This document shows, in pieces, positions 53,451-62,830 of a DNA stretch of 64,000 bases. A program made the translations under genes and the position numbers. Position 1 is the stretch's first letter. Each line of letters starts with the position of its first letter. Source of the stretch: Vibrio crassostreae 9ZC13 (GTDB taxonomy: Bacteria; Pseudomonadota; Gammaproteobacteria; Enterobacterales; Vibrionaceae); contig NZ_AJYZ02000019.1 in the NCBI RefSeq assembly GCF_000272045.2, forward strand, positions 586,974-650,973. Reading direction: 5' to 3'. Below the pieces are notes generated by a model that worked only from the letters and a program-made list of their open reading frames with translations, was not told where the DNA came from and ran no database searches.

Positions 53451-54290
53451 CTAGATAACGCCAAGCTCTCTTAGACGTTCCATTAGGTATTCGTTTGCTG
53501 TGTACTTTTCAGATAGCACTACTTCTGGTTTCGGGTGAAGGAATAGAGGCAAAGAGATACGAGACTTCTCTTGGCGTTCACCTGATGGGTTGATTACACG
53601 GTGAGTTGTCGATGGGAAGTAACCACCAGATGCTTCTTGAAGCATGTCACCGATGTTGATGATCATGTTACCGAAGTCACATGGAACATCTAGCCACTCG
53701 TCATTTTGAGCTTTAACTTGAAGGCCCGGCTCGCTTGCAGCAGGAAGAACCGTCAGTAAGTTGATGTCTTCGTGTGCCGCAGCGCGGATTGCACCTGGCT
53801 CTTCATCACCTTGCATTGGTGGGTAGTGAAGAACACGAAGCAGAGTCTGTTCACTGCCGTTGATCATTTCTGATAACGCAATAGAGAATTTCTCTTGTAC
53901 TTCTTTAGGAGCATGAGCTTCAACCCAACCTAGCAGCTCTTGAGCAAAAGCATTCGCACGTTGGTAGTAATCTAGAATCTGTTCTTTCAGCTGTTCAGGG
54001 ATTTGGCCCCAAGGGTATACGTGAAAGTACTCTTTGATGTCTTTTACAGTGTGGCCTTTAGCAACTTCAGACACTGAAGGTGGAAAATATCCATCTTGTG
54101 TTTCAACATTAAAGTGGAAGTTCTCTTTCTCTTCAGAGATGAAGAATTGGTACCAGTTTTCGTAAATTGACTCAACAAGCTCTTTCGGGATTGGGTGGTT
54201 CTTAAGAACACCAAAACCAGTTTCACGTAGAGAGCGAACAAATTGTTCTGCTGCGTCGTCAGCAAGGTAATCGACAGTTTCCAGTTTCAT
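53451..54290 (-). CDS. isopenicillin-N-synthase-family Fe(II)/2-oxoglutarate dioxygenase
   Basis: A 279-residue cytoplasmic oxygenase of the IPNS/2OG-Fe(II) superfamily. The N-terminal helper domain begins LRETGFGVLKNHPIPKEL. Metal ligands are visible: His and Asp in AAHEDINLLTVLPA and the distal His in PSTTHRVINPSGE, about 52 residues later. The 2-oxoglutarate-binding RxS is in SRISLPLFLHPKPE. The fold is complete and of usual length. The substrate is unknown, and no biosynthetic cluster surrounds it. Confidence 0.9.
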   Translation of the reverse strand: MKLETVDYLADDAAEQFVRSLRETGFGVLKNHPIPKELVESIYENWYQFFISEEKENFHFNVETQDGYFPPSVSEVAKGHTVKDIKEYFHVYPWGQIPEQLKEQILDYYQRANAFAQELLGWVEAHAPKEVQEKFSIALSEMINGSEQTLLRVLHYPPMQGDEEPGAIRAAAHEDINLLTVLPAASEPGLQVKAQNDEWLDVPCDFGNMIINIGDMLQEASGGYFPSTTHRVINPSGERQEKSRISLPLFLHPKPEVVLSEKYTANEYLMERLRELGVI

Positions 54291-54491
54291 GACTTTCTTT
54301 CTTGTTATGTAGTAATAGAGCGATTTTAAGGATCGCTTTGTTGTAAATCAAACTTTTGTGAAACTCTAGCAACCGTTTGTCTAGATACTGGGCGATAACA
54401 CCACTTTTCAACAAATCTGGTGATTAAGAGCCAATTGAACACTGTTCATTATTGTGTAACACTATTAAAAACTTCGACGAGAGATCTTGAT

Positions 54492-55100
54492 ATGACAATC
54501 ACGCCACTTGCTCAAAATAGACCATTACTGTCATTGACGACGCTGTATCTGATTGTGTTTCTATTTTCAGCGTTTGCTCCCTCTTCAAGAGCGGTATGGA
54601 TTGCCGAAATTGTCCCAGCGCTCGCGATATTGGTCGGTATTTGGTGGTTATCAACAAAGCTCACCTTCACTAAGACAGCTTACGTTTTGATGTTTATCTG
54701 GCTGATTTTGCATACGATAGGCGCAAAATATACCTTCGCGGAAGTGCCATTTGATTGGTTCAATAACATGATAGGTTCAGAACGGAATAACTTTGACCGT
54801 GTCGCGCATTTCTCTATTGGCCTTTATGCTTACCCACTCGCTGAGTACTTGATTCGTAAAAAACTGGCTCAACCGGTGCTGGCATGTTTCTTTGCGCTAT
54901 TTGCGATTATGAGTGTTGCTGCAGGTTATGAAATTATCGAGTGGTGGTACGCGGAGATCGCAGGTGGTGATGAAGGTATCGCATTCCTTGGTTCACAAGG
55001 CGATATTTGGGATGCACAGAAAGATATGCTGTGTGACACCACGGGCGCAATTGTCTCGCTATTACTTCTTAAGCTTCAAGGGCGTGTCAATGCTTACTAA
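54492..55100 (+). CDS. yjdF: YjdF/DUF2238-family inner-membrane protein
   Basis: A 202-residue membrane protein with about six helices. The ATG at 54492 has GAGAG upstream; the frame continues back to 54420 but adds non-family sequence. Family marks are TFAEVPFDWFNNMIGSERNN, FDRVAHFSIGLYAYPLAEYL and GYEIIEWWYAEIAGG, with DIWDAQKDMLCDTTGAI near the end. Conserved acidic and histidine residues lie at membrane edges. Function is unknown; the symbol reflects E. coli homology. Confidence 0.88.
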   Translation: MTITPLAQNRPLLSLTTLYLIVFLFSAFAPSSRAVWIAEIVPALAILVGIWWLSTKLTFTKTAYVLMFIWLILHTIGAKYTFAEVPFDWFNNMIGSERNNFDRVAHFSIGLYAYPLAEYLIRKKLAQPVLACFFALFAIMSVAAGYEIIEWWYAEIAGGDEGIAFLGSQGDIWDAQKDMLCDTTGAIVSLLLLKLQGRVNAY

Positions 55101-55137
55101 GCTCAATTATTTACACTGAGTATCAAAAGCAACGTTG

Positions 55138-55171
55138 AAATGCCACACACAAACCGTGCTGTGGCATTTTT
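55138..55171 (+). terminator. rho-independent terminator of yjdF
   Basis: AAATGCCACA (55138-55147) pairs with TGTGGCATTT (55160-55169), followed by further T. It lies 37 bp after the stop. Confidence 0.88.
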
Positions 55172-55225
55172 AGTTTCAGCATTGTTTGCTCGTTTTAATA
55201 TGACTGGTCGTTTCATCGTGACAGG

Positions 55226-55477
55226 TTATTTCATCGTTACCTTGCCACCAACAAACTTGTAGGCTGGCGTACCTCGAACCAAAGTGTCTCGCGCAAATTC
55301 AATCCCGCATTCAGGGCACACACATGGTTTTGTCGTGAAATCTTCAACGATACGCTCCTTAAAACATTTCACGAGTGCACCTTTGCCACCTTTCCGATAC
55401 TTAAAAAGCTGCGTTTTACATTTGGCACAGAAAATCTGAACCGTCTTGGTCGGTTGTTTCTTGTTTGGTTTAGCCAT
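55226..55477 (-). CDS. small zinc-ribbon protein
   Basis: An 83-residue protein with two Cys pairs, FCAKCKTQLFKY and CVCPECGIEFARD, spaced as a zinc ribbon. The rest is lysine-rich (KGGKGALVKCFKERIVED) with a basic tail. No family name comes to mind with certainty; it could bind nucleic acid. It lies 21 bp downstream of the EamA gene on the minus strand, so it may be co-transcribed with it. Confidence 0.78.
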   Translation of the reverse strand: MAKPNKKQPTKTVQIFCAKCKTQLFKYRKGGKGALVKCFKERIVEDFTTKPCVCPECGIEFARDTLVRGTPAYKFVGGKVTMK

Positions 55478-55498
55478 AGAAGTTAATGATTGAACTCT

Positions 55499-56404
55499 TT
55501 ATTTCTTAAGTTTAGGGGCGACAAGAACCAAGCTTATCCCTAGAAGTATAACGGTTGATGAGACTATAAATTGCATGGTGACAGGTTCAGATAAAAGTAA
55601 TACACCACCAAGTGTCGCGATAACTGGAACAGAAAGCTGTGCAATAGACGCCACCACGGTATTCAGCTTTTTCACCACGTAATACCACAAACTATAACCC
55701 ACACCAGAAGCCACAGAGCCCGATATAACCGCGTAAATCAAACCTTGTTCAGTGATAGACACTTGCGTTAACGCATTAGGAATCAAAACTAACAAGCTTA
55801 ATGCCAAAAGGATAACTAGCGAACTGAATCCAAAGTTAGCGGTGGTCGATTGCAGTGCGTTTGACGATGTCTTTCCTGCCAATGTGTAAATGCCCCACCC
55901 AACTCCGGCCAGAGACATCAAGATAATAGAAACTAAATCAGGTGCCTGTGTCGATTCCGTTGGCATTAATAAATAAACAAGCCCTGCTACCGATAACAAA
56001 CATCCGCCCCATTCAATCAATGACATTCTGTTGCCAGAAAACAAGTGCGCGGCAATCATCGTAAATTGCACCGCGACAAACAACACCAGAGCACCAAGAC
56101 CTGCGCCAAGCTCTAAGTAAGCAAACGAAAAACCAAACATATACACGAGCAGTGACAATATTGATGTGAGTTGAAACTGTGATTTGAGCTTTGTGTATAG
56201 CGATGTGTTACTTGCTAACTCACTTTTAGCTTTAGATTGGGAAGATAAAGCTAATAAAATCAAAAGCGTAAGCGCACCAGATAAGATGCGAACGATCGAA
56301 AAGCTCAAAGGATCGATCGTTTGATCCATTAAGGCCCAGCGACACAGAACTGAATTAGCAGCAAATGCCACCAGCGTAATAAATGTAACCATCAGAGTTT
56401 GCAT
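55499..56404 (-). CDS. EamA/DMT-family transporter
   Basis: A 301-residue inner-membrane protein of ten predicted helices in two EamA repeats. The first repeat opens LMVTFITLVAFAANSVLCRW and the second starts near VSIILMSLAGVGWGIYTLAG. Typical loops include NALQSTTANFGF and ISGSVASGVGYSLWYYVVKK, with AQLSVPVIATLGGVLLLSEP close to the end. The exported metabolite is unknown. It lies 48 bp downstream of the SgrR-like regulator on the same strand, so regulation by that protein is possible. Confidence 0.9.
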   Translation of the reverse strand: MQTLMVTFITLVAFAANSVLCRWALMDQTIDPLSFSIVRILSGALTLLILLALSSQSKAKSELASNTSLYTKLKSQFQLTSILSLLVYMFGFSFAYLELGAGLGALVLFVAVQFTMIAAHLFSGNRMSLIEWGGCLLSVAGLVYLLMPTESTQAPDLVSIILMSLAGVGWGIYTLAGKTSSNALQSTTANFGFSSLVILLALSLLVLIPNALTQVSITEQGLIYAVISGSVASGVGYSLWYYVVKKLNTVVASIAQLSVPVIATLGGVLLLSEPVTMQFIVSSTVILLGISLVLVAPKLKK

Positions 56405-56452
56405 CGTTTTTCCTAAATGAGTTATTTGGTCCTAATTGAGTTTTCTTGGATT

Positions 56453-58144
56453 TCAATCAACGTCAGGCTTCACCCAAACTTGGCTAAAGTCGAACCAACC
56501 TAATGCATTACATTTCGCGTTTTGCAACGTACCACATTGATCTTTATTGACGCCTAACCAGCAATGGAACATCGGGATCAATTGATTGCTTTGGACTAGT
56601 TGTTTACCTAACTGTCTTGCTGGGAATTGCTCGAATTCACCAGAACGCCAACGGTCAATCATGTGACACCATTGGTCGAAGTCTTCTGCCGGGCTAGATT
56701 CATCAAGAAAACTGTAGTCCATTAACCAGCCAGCCAAGGCGTCGTCTCTGTTATTGGCGATGCCCATAGGGTTAATCCAAACATCAACATCATCGGCGTG
56801 CGGAGGATCGGTTTCGTAACCGTAAAGATCAACATCGACGTTGTATTGCTTCAGCACCGTGACAATCGCCTTTGCAAGCGTTGGGAACATTGGGTGTTGG
56901 CATTGATACGCCAATCTTATCGTTGGTTTGGAATTTGCTGGTGGACAAACGGGCACTTTTAACTTTATGTCATACCAACCGGGTTTTATCCCATAAGCGT
57001 GTAACACGCCCAAATCGATAACAGTCTCTTTTGGAATATGAACAAACAGATCCGCCGCATTCAACGCGTTAGATAAAAACTGTGCCCATGCGGGATCTTG
57101 TGCAATACCTTTCTTTCTATTGAGCAGTAAATACGTGCAGCCAGGATCGAGTTCTACTTCATCGCTATCGCCACGGTCGGCCATAACAGGCTTAGATAGG
57201 CTTGGGTAAACCATTGAAGAATAAGCCTCATCCACCACCCAAACTTCAACGCGATCAATTAACGGTCTAAAACCAAAGTACCCATTAAAAGCGGTTAACA
57301 CGAGTTGTTTCTCGTCGTTCTTTTCAATGCGATAAGGTCCCGTTCCAATCGGTCGAATATCGTAGTCTTCACCACGTAAAGTGATCGGTAATGTGACTTT
57401 AGCGACCGATTCCGTTAGTGCGAGGGGAAAATACTTGTCTGGACGTGTGAGAAAAACATCTACTACACAATTTGCAGGTGAAGAGACATCTTTGATATGC
57501 GAAAACATGTTGAGAGGTTCGAGTGCAAGCAGTGTATCCACAACATGATTGGTTAACAGAGGTTCCCCGTTATGGAAACGAACACCGGGTCTCAAGAAGA
57601 ATCGCCATTGGTAATCGCTAATCTGCTGCCACGAGTGCGCAAGATCAGGCTGGAGCTGATCGTTTTCATCCAAACGCGTTAGACCACTGAAGACTTGGCA
57701 GGCGATGTGTTGCTCTGAACGACGCATAGACTTTGTCGGATTAAGCATGGATAGCGGACGGTAATAAGGCAAACGAATAACTTGTTCGCCTTCTTGATAC
57801 TGTACGCCCAAGTAGTTTTGAATAACTTGCGTGAGTTTGGCAGCATTGTGATCAAGCACTGACAGCGCCTGTCCAATTTTTCCTTCCTGCAAGTAGCGTC
57901 TTGCTAAGTTCTCGCTGACATCACAACGATTCTGTTTAAAGATAAGTTGAGATAACTTTCCTCGACCTGCTGCAGGTAACCATTCTACCCACCCTTCTTC
58001 TTCAAGCTTGTTGAGTACCATTCGGGCATTACGACGGGTACAACAAAGCACATCCGTGATGTCGTCGAGTTGAACATCAGAATCTTTACCATCGAAGTAT
58101 TCAAACAGGGTTTCAAATTGAACGCGAAGTCTTGGGCTGCTCAT
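56453..58144 (-). CDS. sgrR: SgrR-family transcriptional regulator
   Basis: A 563-residue regulator. The N-terminal winged helix domain (about 5-115; CTRRNARMVLNKLEEEGWVE) is fused to a solute-binding-protein-type domain (about 160-555; PDLAHSWQQISDYQWRFFLR, GVRFHNGEPLLTNHVVDTLL). This is the architecture of SgrR, the sugar-phosphate-stress activator of E. coli. I see no SgrS-like sRNA upstream, so the local target may be the downstream EamA gene instead. Length is normal. Confidence 0.85.
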   Translation of the reverse strand: MSSPRLRVQFETLFEYFDGKDSDVQLDDITDVLCCTRRNARMVLNKLEEEGWVEWLPAAGRGKLSQLIFKQNRCDVSENLARRYLQEGKIGQALSVLDHNAAKLTQVIQNYLGVQYQEGEQVIRLPYYRPLSMLNPTKSMRRSEQHIACQVFSGLTRLDENDQLQPDLAHSWQQISDYQWRFFLRPGVRFHNGEPLLTNHVVDTLLALEPLNMFSHIKDVSSPANCVVDVFLTRPDKYFPLALTESVAKVTLPITLRGEDYDIRPIGTGPYRIEKNDEKQLVLTAFNGYFGFRPLIDRVEVWVVDEAYSSMVYPSLSKPVMADRGDSDEVELDPGCTYLLLNRKKGIAQDPAWAQFLSNALNAADLFVHIPKETVIDLGVLHAYGIKPGWYDIKLKVPVCPPANSKPTIRLAYQCQHPMFPTLAKAIVTVLKQYNVDVDLYGYETDPPHADDVDVWINPMGIANNRDDALAGWLMDYSFLDESSPAEDFDQWCHMIDRWRSGEFEQFPARQLGKQLVQSNQLIPMFHCWLGVNKDQCGTLQNAKCNALGWFDFSQVWVKPDVD

Positions 58145-58297
58145 AAAGAGGAAAACTTATTCAAAGGACATTGAATTCAGTTTCCCTATTTTATGGCGTA
58201 AAATCAATATTACTGACACAATTTTATTGTGAATTATGAGTACGACATCCTAAGATGTTATTCAATCTTAAGGGTTAAGTGCCTTTACCGTAAAGGA

Positions 58298-58531
58298 TTA
58301 CATTACATCGCAGCCAATTTCATTAGCGATTTCACGGAGCTGCTGTTCATCGTCTAATTTTATCGACCATTTACACTCAGAACCGTTAGCTGAAATAACA
58401 TTTGCCCCTTTTCCGATCAATTGAATTGCATCAACTTGGGCTTGCAGCGTGACTCTATGCTCCCCATCTAAACGAACAACCAATTCATGTGCGGTTGCGA
58501 TGACTTTTCCACTTTTAAACGTTATGACCAT
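58298..58531 (-). CDS. DUF3389-type protein, function unknown
   Basis: A 77-residue protein. It begins MVITFKSGKVIATAHELVVR and continues LDGEHRVTLQAQVDAIQLIG, then ECKWSIKLDDEQQLREIANE. I believe this is the vibrio DUF3389 family. It is probably soluble, mostly beta with a C-terminal helix. It lies between the SgrR-like gene and menI, all on the minus strand, but gaps of 95 bp and 153 bp argue against one tight operon. Confidence 0.7.
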   Translation of the reverse strand: MVITFKSGKVIATAHELVVRLDGEHRVTLQAQVDAIQLIGKGANVISANGSECKWSIKLDDEQQLREIANEIGCDVM

Positions 58532-58626
58532 GGGCTTCTCGGGTTACTTCTTTAAATACTGATTGCTTGTTCTAAGTACTGATTACTTCTTCTAAAGACA
58601 AAACCAGCGTACGACTGCCTAGTCTG

Positions 58627-59052
58627 TTATCGCTTATGTTTCTTAACGGCAATGGTTAAACGGCTGGTACAAACTAAGCGTTGACGATCATCAGTGATAT
58701 TGATCTGCCATACTTGAGTAGAGACGCCCAAGTGAATAGGCTCAGCAGTACCAATGACATGCCCTTCACGCATTGACCTTACGTGGTTCGCATTGATATC
58801 GAGCCCAACGCAATAATAGCCTTCTGGTACGCAGAAGTTTGCAGCCAATGAGCCAAGCGTTTCTGCTAGCACAACCGATGCGCCGCCATGAAGCATACCC
58901 AGTGGTTGGTGCGTAAAGTGACAAACCGGCATGGTTGCTACCAAAGAATTGTCATTTACTTCGGTGTAAACAATGTTGAGGTGTTCAATTAAGGTATTTT
59001 TTGAGGTCGCGTTGAAGGTATCTAGGTCAACGGGCTTTTTCCAAATACTCAT
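58627..59052 (-). CDS. menI: hotdog thioesterase MenI (1,4-dihydroxy-2-naphthoyl-CoA hydrolase)
   Basis: A 141-residue hotdog-fold thioesterase acting in menaquinone synthesis. PLGMLHGGASVVLAETLGSL carries the catalytic Glu, followed by VGLDINANHVRSMREGHVIG and STQVWQINITDDRQRLVCTS. It closely matches E. coli YdiI/MenI from memory. The related EntH/PaaI enzymes are alternatives. GGAAC precedes the ATG at 59052 on the minus strand. Confidence 0.85.
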   Translation of the reverse strand: MSIWKKPVDLDTFNATSKNTLIEHLNIVYTEVNDNSLVATMPVCHFTHQPLGMLHGGASVVLAETLGSLAANFCVPEGYYCVGLDINANHVRSMREGHVIGTAEPIHLGVSTQVWQINITDDRQRLVCTSRLTIAVKKHKR

Positions 59053-59191
59053 ATAGGTTCCCTAATTATTGATCTTGTTATCGCGTGCATAGCTTTTTTC
59101 TATATTACCGCTGTTAGTTATCTTACAGCCCTTAGCTATTACGCAAGTTGATGTTAACATGCATAAAAACCGAATACACAGAGGATATTGT

Positions 59192-59980
59192 ATGACGTCA
59201 TGGATGAAGTTTGCCTCGCTTCTCACACTTGCAGGCCTAACCGCGTGTAGCGCTTCTCCGACAGGCAGAAACCAATTGCTGCTTTTTTCAGATAAAGACA
59301 TGTCTCAGCTTGGAGCACAGTCTTTTGAACAAATGAAAAAAGAACAACCCATCAGCAAAGATGCCAAAACTAACGCTTATGTACAGTGCGTAGCGAACAG
59401 CATCACTCAATATATTCCTAAACAAGGTTTTAGTGAATGGGAAGTTGTTGTGTTTGATAGTGATCAAGTGAACGCATTCGCCCTACCTGGCGGAAAAATC
59501 GGTGTATACACAGGGTTACTCAAGGTTGCAGTCAATCAAGACCAACTCGCGACGGTTATCGGTCACGAAGTGGCACACGTTTTAGCGGACCACAGTAATG
59601 AGCGCCTTTCTCAGTCTCAAATCGCTAATACGGGCTTATCTATTACTAACGTTGCGTTAGGTGCATCAGAATACAAACAGTATCAAGGTATGACGATGGC
59701 CGCGTTAGGGTTAGGCGTTCAATATGGCGTTATTCTACCGTATGGGCGAACTCAAGAGTCTGAAGCCGATGTTGTTGGTTTAGAGTATATGGCTCAAGCA
59801 GGTTTCGATCCAAACCAAAGTGTCAACTTGTGGCAAAACATGGCGAAAGCATCAGGGGGTAATCAACCGCCAGAGTTGCTTTCTACGCACCCTTCCCACA
59901 GTACGCGTATTAAAGATCTACAAGCAACGATAAAAACGCTTCCTCAATCAGGTTCACCAAGACCAAATTGCAAAGCGTAA
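59192..59980 (+). CDS. M48-family metalloprotease lipoprotein (LoiP/YcaL-like)
   Basis: A 262-residue envelope protease. I start at the ATG at 59192 (AGAGGAT about 7 bases upstream); the longer frame from 59159 lacks such a site. The signal peptide ends in a lipobox (AGLTAC, then SASPTG), with Ser at +2, so outer-membrane anchoring is expected. The zinc motif HEVAHVLADH is complete, with the third ligand Glu in TQESEADVVGLEYM. The domain VFDSDQVNAFALPGGKIGVY is typical of this family. It probably degrades misfolded outer-membrane proteins. An M50 protease gene converges on it. Confidence 0.9.
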   Translation: MTSWMKFASLLTLAGLTACSASPTGRNQLLLFSDKDMSQLGAQSFEQMKKEQPISKDAKTNAYVQCVANSITQYIPKQGFSEWEVVVFDSDQVNAFALPGGKIGVYTGLLKVAVNQDQLATVIGHEVAHVLADHSNERLSQSQIANTGLSITNVALGASEYKQYQGMTMAALGLGVQYGVILPYGRTQESEADVVGLEYMAQAGFDPNQSVNLWQNMAKASGGNQPPELLSTHPSHSTRIKDLQATIKTLPQSGSPRPNCKA

Positions 59981-60013
59981 TCTAAGTAAGAATCGCCTAG
60001 CTGGTGTAAATAC

Positions 60014-60046
60014 AAAATGCCCTATCCATATTGGTTAGGGCATTTT
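60014..60046. terminator. bidirectional terminator between the two protease genes
   Basis: AAAATGCCCTA (60014-60024) pairs with TAGGGCATTTT (60036-60046), and the stem extends inward with CC/GG. It lies between the convergent M48 and M50 genes. Confidence 0.88.
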
Positions 60047-60116
60047 CAGTTTCTTGCTTGCTAACAGTTCAAGTGCACTAAGCAGCTGGATAATTCCAAC
60101 AACAGAAACTCACTCG

Positions 60117-61199
60117 TTAAGTACCAAGAATTTGTAATGGTAGGCTTAATAGCTGATCACCAGTAGATGCAAAATACCAGATAACACCAATCAAACTGCT
60201 CACTAAACCTACATACCAAACGAACGACACGACTTGCCCGTATTTGTCTAACGGTAACAAGTGACTGTGATGACGTCCTTTCCATTCAAACAGTATTTCA
60301 ACACTGCCCATGATCAATAAGAAACCAAACAGGGTTAAATTCAACTGATAACTCAATACCACACCAGCAACGGCAGCCGCGACACAAAGTACAATGCCAA
60401 GCACACTGTTCATCGAGAAACTGATACTTTTAAGAACATGTCCGCCATCGAGAGGCAAAATCGGCAATAGATTGAACAGGTTTAATAGAGCATTAAATAC
60501 TGCAAGGCCGGCAAAGAACATTTCGCCAGTCGCCCAATACAGCACCATAAATACTAACGACAATATCAGGCCGAACAATGGCCCCATGATTGAGATAACC
60601 ACATCTTGCCAACGCGTATTAATCTTTTCATCGGATAACGCCAAGCCACCAAGAAATGGTATCAAATAGATCCCTTTGGTTTTCATGCCGAAGTATTTCA
60701 TCGCTCTAATATGACCGTACTCATGGAACATTAAACAGGCGATTAAGGCCAAAGCGAACTGAATTGAAAACAACCATGAATAGGCCGCTAAACTCGCAGA
60801 AGCAAGTACGACCTTGATTAGCTTGGCGCTTTTAAGCGCTTTCATACCAAGCGACACCAACCCAATTAAGCTAAAACGCTTCTCTGGTTTAGGAGCGACA
60901 ACAGGAGTTTGTTGTTCAATATCTTTGGTGTTTCGATTGCCTTCGGTAATGGTTTGCCCATTCACCGACGCTTTATACGTCATCTCAAACGGTTGCCACT
61001 GAACGGTCGATTCAACGTGACACTGCAACGTTTCTTCGCCAGCGCGTAGTGTAAATTCGTGTTTTCGGGCGTCTTCTTGGTCTGTGGTCGCATCTAATTG
61101 AGATACCAAAGTGTTATCCCAATACAACTGTTGCCACCCTGCCATTGATCCTTCTAAACGAAGCGGTTTTCCAAGAAACTCTATCGCGAGTAATTCCAA
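60117..61199 (-). CDS. M50-family (site-2-protease-like) membrane metalloprotease
   Basis: A 360-residue membrane protein. Residues 1-110 are a soluble, beta-rich domain (LEGSMAGWQQLYWDNTLVSQ, LQCHVESTVQWQPFEMTY). A short linker precedes the intramembrane protease core from about 118: zinc motif FHEYGHIRAMKYFG in a helix, and the second motif LLPILPLDGGHVL with the metal-binding Asp. There is no PDZ domain, so it differs from RseP; it resembles the SpoIVFB-like branch. Substrate unknown. The N-terminal extension recurs in some marine gammaproteobacteria as far as I recall. Confidence 0.85.
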   Translation of the reverse strand: MELLAIEFLGKPLRLEGSMAGWQQLYWDNTLVSQLDATTDQEDARKHEFTLRAGEETLQCHVESTVQWQPFEMTYKASVNGQTITEGNRNTKDIEQQTPVVAPKPEKRFSLIGLVSLGMKALKSAKLIKVVLASASLAAYSWLFSIQFALALIACLMFHEYGHIRAMKYFGMKTKGIYLIPFLGGLALSDEKINTRWQDVVISIMGPLFGLILSLVFMVLYWATGEMFFAGLAVFNALLNLFNLLPILPLDGGHVLKSISFSMNSVLGIVLCVAAAVAGVVLSYQLNLTLFGFLLIMGSVEILFEWKGRHHSHLLPLDKYGQVVSFVWYVGLVSSLIGVIWYFASTGDQLLSLPLQILGT

Positions 61200-61557
61200 A
61201 CTTAAAATTCCAATTTAATGACTTCTAACGAGTGTCGATATTATGCCGATTTAGCGAATGGTGGTAAACAGAAACAAAGTTGTTACATATTGAGCTATTG
61301 AACACTATTTATACCGCAACGATGCATAAACACTCTGGTCACACCTCCAACCACGAATAAATTATTGATTATACTTATATTATCGATGTTAAAGTGCCGC
61401 CCCTTTAAAACATAACCTCACAAAATAACAACTCTTTCTTTGACTTTATATAAAACATGAATTTAACATGCCATTTACATTGGAGCTTCAACACCAAAAA
61501 TGCTCAGTGTGTTTTCAAACCATAATAACGAAATTCGATGCCCTAGGAGGGTCAAGG
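61200..61557 (+). promoter_or_regulatory. 358-bp upstream region of fadL
   Basis: There is no gene here. A candidate FadR site lies at 61336-61346. The stretch 61360-61380 is AT-rich (TTGATTATACTTATATTAT) and promoter-like. A frame continuing upstream of fadL from 61468 lacks a ribosome-binding site and a signal peptide, so I treat it as leader. Confidence 0.4.
61336..61346. promoter_or_regulatory. possible FadR operator
   Basis: TGGTCACACCT matches 8 of the 10 fixed positions of the FadR core TGGTCNGACCA. FadR is known to regulate fadL in vibrios. The match is imperfect and lies about 210 bp from the fadL start, so this is a weak call. Confidence 0.25.
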
Positions 61558-62817
61558 ATGAAAACAATACAACGCTCTCTCGTTTCACTTTCAGTACTAT
61601 TTGCATGTAACTCACTTGCGGCTGGTTTCCAAGTTGCTGAGCATTCTGCCTCAGGTCTTGGTCGTGCCTTTTCAGGTGAAGGTGCAGTAGCTGATAACGC
61701 GAGTGTACTAGCGAGAAACCCCGCCGCAATGACCCTATTTGATACAGCCCAATTTTCAGGCGCGGTTTCTATCGTTGATCCAGAAGTGGATATTACTCAA
61801 AACAATGTTCCAGGTTCTGGCGGACAAAGCCAAGTATCTAAAGACGTAGCGCCATTGCAAGTCGTCCCTGCCGCATACTACATCAGCCCTATTAACGATA
61901 AATGGGCTTGGGGCATTGGTATGTTTTCTAACTACGGCGTTGCTACCGATTACCCAGACGATATTTATGCGGGTGATCTTGCAGGTGATACTTCACTAGT
62001 GTCAGTGAACTTAAACCCCAATGTGGCGTATCGAGTTAACGACCAGTTTAGTGTTGGTGCGGGTGCGAACCTTGTTTACGCCGAGGCTGAACTAAATCGT
62101 CATCAAGGCTCTATTTCGAACATCACTGGAGATCCTGCCTCAACAAAACTGATCAGTATGACAGGTGAAACATTTGCATTTGGTTGGAACGTGGGCGCGT
62201 TATATGAACTGAATGAAAACAACCGATTCTCTATCGCTTATCGTTCAGAGGTAGACCTCGACTTTGATGACGGTGACTTTACTGATTACACGGGCAGCAT
62301 CGTGGAAGGCAGTGCTACGACAACAACAGGACGTCTAAAAATCACGTTGCCTTCGATTATTGAAATTTCAGCTTTCCACCAATTGACCGACCAATGGGCA
62401 ATTCACTACGGGTGGCAACAAACTGGGTGGAGTAGCTTCAAAGAGCTTAAAGCGACAAGTTCAGATTGTGTAAGTGGCGAGTGTTTTAAAAAGACCGAAG
62501 ACTACGACGACAATAACCGTTACTCACTGGGTGCAACTTATCAGTTAAACCAAGAATGGACCTTAAGAGCTGGTTTAGCTTATGACGAGCAAGCTGGTGA
62601 AGCGACGTTGAGTATTCCTGATAGCGACCGTTTCTGGTACAGCGCAGGTTTAACTTACCAGTACAGCCCTAACCTTTCCTTCGATGCTGGTTTTGCCCTT
62701 GTACAAAGTAAAGATGGTGACTTCAAAGAAACCAATGAACTAGGGCAAGAACTTGAATTCTCTGGTGATGCAGTCGCTTACCTATCTGCAATTCAAATGA
62801 ACTACACCTTCAACTAA
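61558..62817 (+). CDS. fadL: FadL-family long-chain fatty-acid outer-membrane transporter
   Basis: A 419-residue outer-membrane barrel. The ATG at 61558 has GGAGGGTCAAGG before it and begins the signal peptide MKTIQRSLVSLSVLFACNSL (cleavage after AA). The mature start GFQVAEHSASGLGRAFSGEG and NPAAMTLF is the N-terminal hatch of FadL. It ends in amphipathic strands and a C-terminal YTFN. It lies 13 bp upstream of a lysophospholipase gene. In V. cholerae FadL takes up fatty acids released by VolA. Confidence 0.94.
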   Translation: MKTIQRSLVSLSVLFACNSLAAGFQVAEHSASGLGRAFSGEGAVADNASVLARNPAAMTLFDTAQFSGAVSIVDPEVDITQNNVPGSGGQSQVSKDVAPLQVVPAAYYISPINDKWAWGIGMFSNYGVATDYPDDIYAGDLAGDTSLVSVNLNPNVAYRVNDQFSVGAGANLVYAEAELNRHQGSISNITGDPASTKLISMTGETFAFGWNVGALYELNENNRFSIAYRSEVDLDFDDGDFTDYTGSIVEGSATTTTGRLKITLPSIIEISAFHQLTDQWAIHYGWQQTGWSSFKELKATSSDCVSGECFKKTEDYDDNNRYSLGATYQLNQEWTLRAGLAYDEQAGEATLSIPDSDRFWYSAGLTYQYSPNLSFDAGFALVQSKDGDFKETNELGQELEFSGDAVAYLSAIQMNYTFN

Positions 62818-62830
62818 ACGGAATTAAAAC

